Position numbers and translations under genes: made by a program. Positions 28,781-36,963 of a stretch of DNA of 38,977 nucleotides are shown piece after piece (position 1 is the stretch's first letter; each line of letters begins with the position of its first letter). Below the pieces are notes generated by a model. It did not search any database and was not told where the DNA came from. It worked only from the letters and a program-made list of their open reading frames with translations. The stretch spans positions 1 through 38,977 of the forward strand of contig JAJZDL010000003.1 of assembly GCA_021851465.1 (NCBI GenBank). Direction: 5' to 3'. The stretch comes from Acidobacteriota bacterium. GTDB lineage: Bacteria > Acidobacteriota > Terriglobia > Terriglobales > Acidobacteriaceae.

Positions 28781-28813
28781 CTGTATGCAGACTTCCGCTG
28801 TATGCAGACTTCC
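28781..28813. repeat. Tandem 17-bp duplication
   Basis: ctgtatgcagacttccg followed directly by ctgtatgcagacttcc. Confidence 0.85.
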
Positions 28814-28827
28814 AAGGATGGCCTCTC

Positions 28828-30810
28828 ATGTTGCACCGCTTCCTAGAGAAAAAAGTGGACAGGGATTGGTTGAACACCAACTTCCCGTGCATGATGGCCT
28901 GCCCCGCGCATACCAATGCCGGACGTTACGTCGAGCTGATCGCTGAAGGAAACTTTGAAGAAGCCTACCGCCATGCGCGTGGGCCGAACCCCTTGGCCAG
29001 CATCTGCGGACGCGTCTGCGCACACCCCTGCGAGACCGCCTGCCGCCGAGGCGCCGTCGACAAACCGATCGCCATCCGCGCGCTCAAGCGCTTCCTCACC
29101 GAGCGCCACGGCCCCGAATCGCGGAACCCCATCGACGTCAATGCAGGCCGGGTCCAACCCGCTTTGCCCTACCGCATCGCCATCGTGGGGGCCGGCCCAG
29201 TCGGGCTCTCCGCCGCGCACGACCTTGCCTTGATGGGATACTCCGTCACCCTGTATGAAGCGTCGCAGGTGCCCGGAGGAATGCTCTATCTCGGCCTGCC
29301 CGAGTACCGCCTCTCGCGCGATGTCGTCGAGGCCCAGGTGCGAGAGATCCTCGCCACCGGAGACATCACGCTGAAGTTGAACCACGCCGCCGGACGCGAC
29401 TTCAGCATTGCAGACCTGCGCCGCGACTACAACGCGGTGCTCATCGCCGTGGGCGCGCATCGCAGCCGCGACCTCGCAATTCCAGGCGTCGATCTCGACG
29501 GCGTGTACAAAGGCATCGACTTCCTGCTCAATGTCAATCTCGGCTTCCGCTTCACCATCGGAAAGAAGGTCCTGGTCATCGGCGGCGGAAATGTGGCAAT
29601 GGATGTCGCGCGCTCCGCGGCCCGCGAGGTGCTCCGGCAGCACGCCGGCGGCGTGGAGAACATCGAGCCGTCGCAGGAGAATATGGACGCCGTCGCGGCC
29701 CGCGAGATGATGGATGTCTCGCTCTCCGCGCTGCGGCTCGGCGCGCAGGAGGTCCACCTGGTCTGCCTGGAGAACCGCGCGGAGATGCCCGCGTCCCTCG
29801 AAGAGATTGAAGAGGCGGAAGAAGAAGGCATCCATATTCACGCGGGCCTGGGGCCAAAGCGGATCGTCGGCAAGGACGGCCATGTCGTGGCGCTGGAAGC
29901 CTTGAAGACCAAGTCCGTCTTCGATGCGAACCGCCGCTTCAGCCCCACCTTTTACGAGAACAGCGAGACGCAGATCGAGTGCGACACCATCATCATGGCG
30001 ATCGGCCAGGCGGCCAAGCTGGACTTCCTGCAGCCGGACGACGGAGTCGAGATCTCGCCGCGTGGGCTGATCGCAGTCAATCCGCAGACCCTGATGACCA
30101 CCGCCTCCGGTGTCTTTGCCGGCGGAGACTGCGTCTTCGGCCCACGCCTCATCATCGACAGCGTGGCCGATGGAAAGCGCGCCGCCGTCGGCATCGACGA
30201 GTTCCTGCGCGGCGGAAAACATCCTGAGCCGATCGTGGAAGTGGAGGTGATGGACCGCTACCGAATGCCGTTGGATCTGCTCGACCTGGTGCGGCAGCCC
30301 ATCCCCATGCTTCCGCTGAACCGCCGCACCGGCGTCACCGAGGTCGAGATCGGATACGACGAGGCCTCCGCCATGGCCGAGGCCCAGCGCTGTCTCCACT
30401 GCTGGGTCAACACCGTCTTCGAGGGCACGCCGCAGGATGGGACCATGTGCATCCTCTGCGGCGGCTGCGTCGACGTCTGTCCAGAGGACTGCCTCCAGCT
30501 CGTCTCGCTCGACCGCATCGGGTTCAGCGATGAGACCACCGCGCGGATCGCCGACTCCCGCGAACTGATGGGCGTCGAGCTGGACGACATCAAGGCCGAT
30601 GAACTCGGAGTCATCGCCGGCTCCGCCATGCTCAAGGACGAATCGCGCTGCATCCGCTGCGGCCTCTGTGCCGCGCGATGCCCCGCCGGAACCATCACCA
30701 TGGAATCCTACAACCTGCTCTCCGGCGAGACGACCGGATTGATCTCGGTCGATGCAATCGACCGTGCATTCCGTCCAGCGCCGCCAGTCGCAACCCCAAG
30801 CATGAGGTGA
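28828..30810 (+). CDS. FAD/NAD(P)-dependent oxidoreductase, glutamate synthase small-subunit (GltD)-like, with C-terminal 2x[4Fe-4S] ferredoxin domain
   Basis: PCMMACPAHTNAGRYV...CGRVCAHPCETACRRG, IAIVGAGPVGLSAAHDLALMGYSVTLYEA, VLVIGGGNVAMDVARSA, CILCGGCVDVCPEDC and CIRCGLCAARCP. Confidence 0.92.
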   Translation: MLHRFLEKKVDRDWLNTNFPCMMACPAHTNAGRYVELIAEGNFEEAYRHARGPNPLASICGRVCAHPCETACRRGAVDKPIAIRALKRFLTERHGPESRNPIDVNAGRVQPALPYRIAIVGAGPVGLSAAHDLALMGYSVTLYEASQVPGGMLYLGLPEYRLSRDVVEAQVREILATGDITLKLNHAAGRDFSIADLRRDYNAVLIAVGAHRSRDLAIPGVDLDGVYKGIDFLLNVNLGFRFTIGKKVLVIGGGNVAMDVARSAAREVLRQHAGGVENIEPSQENMDAVAAREMMDVSLSALRLGAQEVHLVCLENRAEMPASLEEIEEAEEEGIHIHAGLGPKRIVGKDGHVVALEALKTKSVFDANRRFSPTFYENSETQIECDTIIMAIGQAAKLDFLQPDDGVEISPRGLIAVNPQTLMTTASGVFAGGDCVFGPRLIIDSVADGKRAAVGIDEFLRGGKHPEPIVEVEVMDRYRMPLDLLDLVRQPIPMLPLNRRTGVTEVEIGYDEASAMAEAQRCLHCWVNTVFEGTPQDGTMCILCGGCVDVCPEDCLQLVSLDRIGFSDETTARIADSRELMGVELDDIKADELGVIAGSAMLKDESRCIRCGLCAARCPAGTITMESYNLLSGETTGLISVDAIDRAFRPAPPVATPSMR

Positions 30811-30813
30811 ACA

Positions 30814-31305
30814 ATGCCCGACGAAAAAAAACACGAGACCTCCCCGCCGGCAGGAGAGTTGAACCGCCGCGCCTTCTTCGCCAAGATCGGCCTCGGCTCG
30901 CTCGGCATCGCTGCCGCCGGTACCGCGGGCTTCGCCTATCAGTTCCTCTCGCCCAATGTCCTGTACGAGCCTTCTCCCATCGTCAACATGGGCAAGCCGG
31001 AACGCTTTGCGGTGGACTCTGTGACGATGGACTCAGACTCAGCCATCTATGTCGTGCATACTGCCGAGGGGTTCTTCGCGCTGAGCGAGATCTGCACCCA
31101 CCTCGGATGCATGACCGTGTGGAACGAGGAGTTGGGCATCATCAAATGCCCCTGCCACGGCAGCCAGTTCACGCAGGACGGGGTCGTGATCGCAGGCCCC
31201 GCGCCCAAGCCGCTGCCATGGCTCAAGACCTGGGTCAGCGATGAAGGCGATCTCATGGTCGATCGCTCCACCACAATCCATCCAATGCAGTTCCTGAGGG
31301 TATGA
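30814..31305 (+). CDS. Rieske [2Fe-2S] protein of a cytochrome bc complex
   Basis: N-terminal TM/Tat-like segment; [27 protein letters not shown]. Confidence 0.93.
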   Translation: MPDEKKHETSPPAGELNRRAFFAKIGLGSLGIAAAGTAGFAYQFLSPNVLYEPSPIVNMGKPERFAVDSVTMDSDSAIYVVHTAEGFFALSEICTHLGCMTVWNEELGIIKCPCHGSQFTQDGVVIAGPAPKPLPWLKTWVSDEGDLMVDRSTTIHPMQFLRV

Positions 31306-32096
31306 GCATGCCCGGCAAAACCGACAAGATACTGGAGCAGATCGAACGCAGCCGGGTTTGGCGTTCCATCTTCCGCAGCGGCCGAGGCGGCAGCCCGCTG
31401 CATCGCGCCCTCGCCATCCAACAGAACGTCTTCCTCCACCTCTTCTCCACCAAGGTGCGCAAGCGGATGCTCGGCTTCAACGCGACGTGGTATCTGGGCG
31501 CGCTGACCCTGGGAACCTTCCTCATCCTGATCGTCACCGGCGTGCTCCTCATGCTCTACTACCACCCGTCCGTCCCGCAGGCATACGCGGACATGAAGGA
31601 CCTGCAGTTCGTCGTCTCTTCCGGGCTCTTCCTGCGCAACCTGCATCGCTGGTCGGCGCAGGTCATGGTCTTTCTCGTCTTCGCGCACATGTTCCGGGTG
31701 TTCTATCGCGGAGCTTACCGCCCGCCGCGCGAGTTCAACTGGGTCGTCGGCGTTGTGCTTCTGCTCATCACCCTGTTGCTCAGTTACACCGGCTATCTGC
31801 TGCCCTGGGACCAACTGGCCTACTGGGCCATCACGGTCGGCTCCAACCTCTCCAAGGCGGTGCCGCTGGTCGGCGACAAGATCCATTTCCTGCTGCTCGG
31901 CGGCAATGAGGTCAACGCCAACGCTCTGCTCCGCTTCTATGTGCTGCACTGCCTCATCCTGCCGCTCGCCGCGCTGCTCTTCATCGCAGTCCACTTCTGG
32001 CGCATTCGCAAGGATGGCGGCCTCTATGTCCACCAGAGCGACCCGAAGACGCTCGCAGCGTCGAAAAAAGTCGCGCCTGAGAAGGAGGCCAAATGA
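31302..32096 (+). CDS. Cytochrome b N-terminal (b6-like) subunit
   Basis: [37 protein letters not shown]...[25 protein letters not shown]...[30 protein letters not shown]; 4-nt overlap with the Rieske gene. Confidence 0.93.
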   Translation: MSMPGKTDKILEQIERSRVWRSIFRSGRGGSPLHRALAIQQNVFLHLFSTKVRKRMLGFNATWYLGALTLGTFLILIVTGVLLMLYYHPSVPQAYADMKDLQFVVSSGLFLRNLHRWSAQVMVFLVFAHMFRVFYRGAYRPPREFNWVVGVVLLLITLLLSYTGYLLPWDQLAYWAITVGSNLSKAVPLVGDKIHFLLLGGNEVNANALLRFYVLHCLILPLAALLFIAVHFWRIRKDGGLYVHQSDPKTLAASKKVAPEKEAK

Positions 32097-32797
32097 ACGA
32101 CCCCAAGGAGTTTATCGCCGGCTTCGACTCCGACCAGCGGCGGTCTCCCACGCGCGTTGTCTTCGTCACCCGACGCACCTCCGCCCAGGTCAAGGCCAAC
32201 TACGAGGAGCAGGTCCAGACCTATCCGGAGGTGCTCTTTCGCGTCGTCCTCGCCATCGAGCTGCTGGCGATCGTGCTGGTCGTGCTGTCGCTGCTCTTCA
32301 ACGCTCCGCTCGAAGGCATCGCGGACGCAACCCACACCCCCAACCCCGCCAAGGCGCCGTGGTACTTCCTCGGGCTGCAAGAGCTGCTGCATTACTTTCC
32401 GCCCGTCGTCGCTGGAGTGCTGGCGCCCACAATGTTGATCGTCTCGCTGGTCATCATCCCCTACTTCAACATCAACATCGAGGCGGACGGCCTGTTTCTC
32501 AACGATCGCCAGAGGCGGTTGCAGATCTTCTACCTCATCGCCATCGGCTTGCTTGTCTTTCTGGTTGCGTTCCATGTCTATGTGGCCGCCGTGCCCACCC
32601 TGCTGGTGGCCATCGCGATGGTCGTTGCCGCATACAGCTCGCCGCAATCCACCGTGGCCGCGCGGCGATACCTGGCGAACAAGCCGCTCGCCTGGTGGGT
32701 GATGACATGGTTCCTCTTCGAACTCATCGTGTTGACTGCGGTCGGCACCTTCTTCCGCGGCCCCGGATGGTCGTGGGTACTGCCTTGGGGGAGCTAA
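32093..32797 (+). CDS. Cytochrome b C-terminal (subunit IV-like) protein
   Basis: [37 protein letters not shown]; multiple TM segments; 4-nt overlap with the upstream gene. Confidence 0.88.
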   Translation: MNDPKEFIAGFDSDQRRSPTRVVFVTRRTSAQVKANYEEQVQTYPEVLFRVVLAIELLAIVLVVLSLLFNAPLEGIADATHTPNPAKAPWYFLGLQELLHYFPPVVAGVLAPTMLIVSLVIIPYFNINIEADGLFLNDRQRRLQIFYLIAIGLLVFLVAFHVYVAAVPTLLVAIAMVVAAYSSPQSTVAARRYLANKPLAWWVMTWFLFELIVLTAVGTFFRGPGWSWVLPWGS

Positions 32798-34855
32798 GTG
32801 AAGGCCATCAAGAACTACCTCTCTTCTCTATGGCGCGCGCTCTTTGGGGACACCATGCGCGCCTTCGGCGTGGTCAGCGTCGTCCTGCTCATCGCCCTTG
32901 CCATTGCGCCGGCAAAGGACCATTTCAGCCAGTGGCACAGCTATCAGAACGGCTATCTCTCGCTGATCCGCGATCGCAGTGATGCGGTCAGTCTGCGCCG
33001 CCGCTTCACGCCGGGAATCCAGCAGATATGGCTGCCGGAGCTGGGCGTCGTCGACCGCTGCGCCACCTGCCACCTGGGGCTGAAGGAGGCCAGCCTCGCC
33101 GATGTCGCCATCCAGCCCTACCGCAAGCATCCCGTCATTCCCCATCCGCTCGATAGCTACGGCTGCGTCATCTGCCATCGCGGGCAGGGCCCCGCAACCA
33201 CGGTCGTGGAGGCGCACTACAGCCAGCAGGCCGGCGTGGACCCCATCCTCCCAGACCGCTACATCGGATCGGGCTGCGGACAGTGCCACCAGAATGAGTT
33301 GACCGGTACGCCGCAGCTCAACCTCGGCCGCAAGATGCTCGCGCAGTACGGCTGCGTCAACTGCCACACCGTCAAAACGCCCGACGGCAGAATCATGAAG
33401 GGCACCGACGACCCGCCATCGCTCGAACACATCGCCGACAAGACCACGCGCGAATGGATCTTCTCCTGGCTCAAGGACCCGCAGGCCTATGCGGTCTCCG
33501 CCACCATGCCCAACTACAACCTCAGCGACGCCGACGCAAGCGACATCTCGGCGTTCCTGATGAGCAGCAGCACGCCGCGCGCGGGCGACAACGATGCAGT
33601 CCTCATCCCGGTCGCCAAGAACGCCGACCCAACGGCCGGGGCCAGCCTCTATGGAGAGTCCTTCTGCGCCACCTGCCACGCCGTGCAGAACGGCGCGGGA
33701 AACCTGGTCGGCGGCGACGTGGGCCCGGAGCTGACGCGCATCGGCAACAAGGCGAAGCCCGGCTGGTTGCAGGCCTGGGTCGAAAATCCGCACACCTATA
33801 ACCCGAACACGCTGATGCCGCACTATCGCTTCACGCCGCAGCAGGTTGCCCTGCTCGTTAGCTACCTGATGAACAAGTCGGACTCCGACTACGGCGCGAA
33901 CGTCCAACTGAGCGCCGCAACTCCGGCGCAGATCGCGCACGGCAGAAGGCTGGTCGCTGAACTCGGCTGCGCGGCCTGCCACAAGATCAACGGCGTCGGC
34001 AAGCCGGACAACTTCGCGCCCGATCTCAGCCGCATCGGCAGCAAGCCGCTCGCCCAGCTCATCTTTCTGCCGGGCATGCAGCACACCCTGCCCAGCTACA
34101 TCGCCGGCAAGATCAAACAGCCGCAGGCCTTCGGCCCCGGCCTGAAGATGCCCGTCTTCGCCCTGACCGACCTGCAGCGGGACGCGCTGACCACCGCTCT
34201 GCTGTCGCTCGACGACCGCAGCCAGACCATGCCCGACAAGCTCCGCGTCGCCGGCTTCCAGCAGACGGACTATGAGCCGGCAGGCCAGGCCGGAAAGCTG
34301 ATGCAAGACCTCGCCTGCTTCAGTTGCCACCGCATCGACGGACATGGCAGCGACCTCGCGCCCGATCTCTCCTTCGAGGGCAGCGCGGTGCAACGTCAAT
34401 GGCTGGACAACTTCCTCAAGAACCCCAACACGCTGCGACCGGCCCTCACCCGTCGCATGCCTCGCTTCAACCTCTCCGACGCGGACCGCAAGATCCTCAC
34501 CGACTACATCATGGTCGTCTATCAATCGCCCAACATCGACCCAGAGACAGCGCCCCCCGCGGTCAATCCCCCCGCGCTGGTCGAACACGGGCGCCAACTC
34601 TTCTACTCCAAATACGCCTGCCAGTCCTGCCATATCGCCAATACCAAGACCGATAAGGGGTACATCGGGCCGACGTTGACGCAGGTCGGGTCGCGGCTGA
34701 ACCCGGCGTGGATCTACGCGTGGTTGAAGGACCCGCAGGCGCTGCGTCCCGGCACCCTCGAACCGAACCAGAAGATCAGCGATGACGATGCCCGCGCCCT
34801 CACGGCCTTTCTGATGACGTTGAAGAACTCGGGCGCACAGGAGACGACGCGATGA
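32798..34855 (+). CDS. Membrane-anchored octaheme c-type cytochrome
   Basis: Eight CxxCH motifs: CATCH, CVICH, CGQCH, CVNCH, CATCH, CAACH, CFSCH, CQSCH; N-terminal TM (AFGVVSVVLLIALAIAP); GTG start. Confidence 0.93.
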   Translation: MKAIKNYLSSLWRALFGDTMRAFGVVSVVLLIALAIAPAKDHFSQWHSYQNGYLSLIRDRSDAVSLRRRFTPGIQQIWLPELGVVDRCATCHLGLKEASLADVAIQPYRKHPVIPHPLDSYGCVICHRGQGPATTVVEAHYSQQAGVDPILPDRYIGSGCGQCHQNELTGTPQLNLGRKMLAQYGCVNCHTVKTPDGRIMKGTDDPPSLEHIADKTTREWIFSWLKDPQAYAVSATMPNYNLSDADASDISAFLMSSSTPRAGDNDAVLIPVAKNADPTAGASLYGESFCATCHAVQNGAGNLVGGDVGPELTRIGNKAKPGWLQAWVENPHTYNPNTLMPHYRFTPQQVALLVSYLMNKSDSDYGANVQLSAATPAQIAHGRRLVAELGCAACHKINGVGKPDNFAPDLSRIGSKPLAQLIFLPGMQHTLPSYIAGKIKQPQAFGPGLKMPVFALTDLQRDALTTALLSLDDRSQTMPDKLRVAGFQQTDYEPAGQAGKLMQDLACFSCHRIDGHGSDLAPDLSFEGSAVQRQWLDNFLKNPNTLRPALTRRMPRFNLSDADRKILTDYIMVVYQSPNIDPETAPPAVNPPALVEHGRQLFYSKYACQSCHIANTKTDKGYIGPTLTQVGSRLNPAWIYAWLKDPQALRPGTLEPNQKISDDDARALTAFLMTLKNSGAQETTR

Positions 34856-35583
34856 CAAGGCGGTCCGTTGCATTCGCAGTGCTTTTGCTGATGGGTGCGG
34901 TTGCAGGTTGCAAACGCCAACCCGCCTCCTCCTCCGCGTTGAAGCCAACCGCTGTCGGCGCGGCCATCGTCGAATCCAGCGGCGGCAAACAGGTCGGCCC
35001 CACCGGAATGGAGCTTGCCGATCCGCTGGTCGTGCAGGTCAACGACGACCAGGGGAACGCGCTCACCGGGGCATTGGTCGAGTTCCACGGCCCGGCGGGC
35101 GTTCGATTCAATCCGGCTGCGGTCCTCACCGATTCCAACGGAGAGGCCACCACCGCGGTCACTCTCGGCGCCATCACCGGACGCTACCAACTCACCGCCA
35201 CGACGCCCGGCAAGTCGCAGACCTTCACCCTTCCGATCGTCGAGACGGCCCTCGGCTACCAGCAGGAGCTGGGTTACATCGTCGCGGACAAGTACTGCAG
35301 CCGCTGCCACAACCCGGAATCGTCGGCCGAGCAGGTCTCGAACTACGACAACCTGGAGGTGAAGCCGCATCGCTTCAACGATGGCGCCACCCTGAACAAG
35401 ATGAGCGATGCGGACCTGACCGCCATCATCCAGCACGGCGGCCCGGCGCTCAATCGCTCCGCCTTAATGCCGCCGTACGGCAATACCCTCAGCCCGGCGG
35501 ACGTGGCGGCCATCGTCGCATATATCCGCGCAGTGGCCGTCCCTCCCTATCAGTCGGCAGGTACGGTCTACGGGCAGAAGTAG
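34852..35583 (+). CDS. Lipoprotein with Ig-like domain fused to a C-terminal monoheme cytochrome c
   Basis: Lipobox LLMGAVAGC; Ig-like segment PLVVQVNDDQGNALTGALVEFHGPAGVRFNPAAVLTDSNGEATTAVTLG; heme motif CSRCH; SALMPPYGNTLSPADVAAIVAYIRAV. Confidence 0.85.
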   Translation: MTRRSVAFAVLLLMGAVAGCKRQPASSSALKPTAVGAAIVESSGGKQVGPTGMELADPLVVQVNDDQGNALTGALVEFHGPAGVRFNPAAVLTDSNGEATTAVTLGAITGRYQLTATTPGKSQTFTLPIVETALGYQQELGYIVADKYCSRCHNPESSAEQVSNYDNLEVKPHRFNDGATLNKMSDADLTAIIQHGGPALNRSALMPPYGNTLSPADVAAIVAYIRAVAVPPYQSAGTVYGQK

Positions 35584-35666
35584 GTCCGATCTCCGCGGGC
35601 GGAGACGGCCCCAGGTGAATCGTCCGCAAAGATCGACCGGGCCATAACCTGAATGGGAGCGAGTCC

Positions 35667-35918
35667 ATGGCATATGCAATTACCGATGCGTGTAAGAAGG
35701 ATTATCTGTGTGCAACGGAGTGTTCCACCAACGCAATTCATCCCTTGAGCTATGAGGATGGCGCTGGCGCGGCAACCCAGTTGTTCATCAATCCCGATGA
35801 GTGCATCGACTGCGGCAGTTGCATCGCCATCTGTCCGTCCAATGCGATCTTCCCTCTCGATGAACTCCCGGAAGACAAGGCTGAGTTCGCAGAGATCAAC
35901 GCGGCGTACTTCCACTAG
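35667..35918 (+). CDS. Bacterial-type ferredoxin (4Fe-4S, possibly 7Fe)
   Basis: MAYAITDACKKDYLCATECSTNAIHPL...INPDECIDCGSCIAICPSNAIFPLDELP. Confidence 0.9.
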   Translation: MAYAITDACKKDYLCATECSTNAIHPLSYEDGAGAATQLFINPDECIDCGSCIAICPSNAIFPLDELPEDKAEFAEINAAYFH

Positions 35919-35961
35919 GCCGTATCCACATATAGCCACGACGTAAAACACTGATTCTAAA

Positions 35962-35992
35962 TATTGTCATTCTGAGCCGTAGGCGAAGAATC
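35962..35992. repeat. Single copy of the TGTCATTCTGAGC...GCGAAGAATC-type intergenic repeat
   Basis: tgtcattctgagccgtaggcgaagaatcccc; the tgtcattctgag core is the reverse complement of the CTCAGAATGACA core at 305-315. Confidence 0.55.
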
Positions 35993-36046
35993 CCCGCATT
36001 CCTCCGGCGGTGTGACGGCCTGCGCCACCGCGAGAAACGATCCAGT

Positions 36047-36772
36047 TCAGTGGCAGGACGGCTCATCCACAAACTGCTTGGTTGCCGCCATGGAGATCAG
36101 GCTGCGTTCGCAGTTCAGGACTTTTTCATCCAGCGGGTTGTTGTCGAAGGAGTCCGGGGGCGTGTAGCTGGAACTGGCGTGCAACGCCAGAAACTGGTTG
36201 CTCATCTGCTCCATGTTGGCGTACTCGTTGCGCAGCAGCTCCACGGCGTTGCGGTCCGGCACTGTGGCTGCCGCGGCGGTTGCCAGCATCAGCTTGCTGT
36301 CGGCCGAGCGGCGCAGCCCGCCCACCCAGTTCTCCATCACGGGATTGTTGTTCTGCACCGCGGTGACGATGGCAACGCGCCACTCGCGGATCGCGGTCAA
36401 CGCTTCAATCTCCGCCCGTAGAAAGTCCTCGGAGAGCTGCGGAGGCTTGTTGTTGTTGGATTGCTCGGACGACGCTGCCGGCTCCGTCGAGGAGGGCAGC
36501 GCCAGGATCGTCCGGGTGCCCTGAAACTGGATCGATCCGTGCGTCGCCCGCGCAAGCGACTCGATATCGACATAGGTCTTGCCATTGATCTGCACCAGTG
36601 GAACCTGGTCGGGCTGGCCGGCGATGGTCAGTGTCCCATACGGCGCAGGCTGGTCGGCGATGACGGGCGTCCCAGCCTGTTGTGCCGCCTGCGGCGCCTG
36701 CGCCGCCCCAGCGATGGGCAACACCAGGAGAACGGCCAACTTCACCAGAGAACGTAGAGATCGACGATTCAT
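36047..36772 (-). CDS. Secreted hypothetical protein with a copper-amine-oxidase-N-like segment
   Basis: Signal peptide; VPLVQINGKTYVDIESLARATHGSIQFQGTRTILALP resembles that fold; remainder unknown. Confidence 0.6.
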   Translation of the reverse strand: MNRRSLRSLVKLAVLLVLPIAGAAQAPQAAQQAGTPVIADQPAPYGTLTIAGQPDQVPLVQINGKTYVDIESLARATHGSIQFQGTRTILALPSSTEPAASSEQSNNNKPPQLSEDFLRAEIEALTAIREWRVAIVTAVQNNNPVMENWVGGLRRSADSKLMLATAAAATVPDRNAVELLRNEYANMEQMSNQFLALHASSSYTPPDSFDNNPLDEKVLNCERSLISMAATKQFVDEPSCH

Positions 36773-36963
36773 GGGTTGACTCCTTGTGCTGTCGGTTGGA
36801 TGCCGCCAGACCGCTGCGCGACGGCTTGCTCAGGCAAACGATCGACCCCCGGTTTGCAGAAGCGATCCAGTCGAATACAGACACCGGCTCGGAGATGAAG
36901 GCCCGAAGCGGTTGCCGCTGAACGCCCTCTGCCAACCGGGTTCATCGCTGTCGAAAAGTCCGC

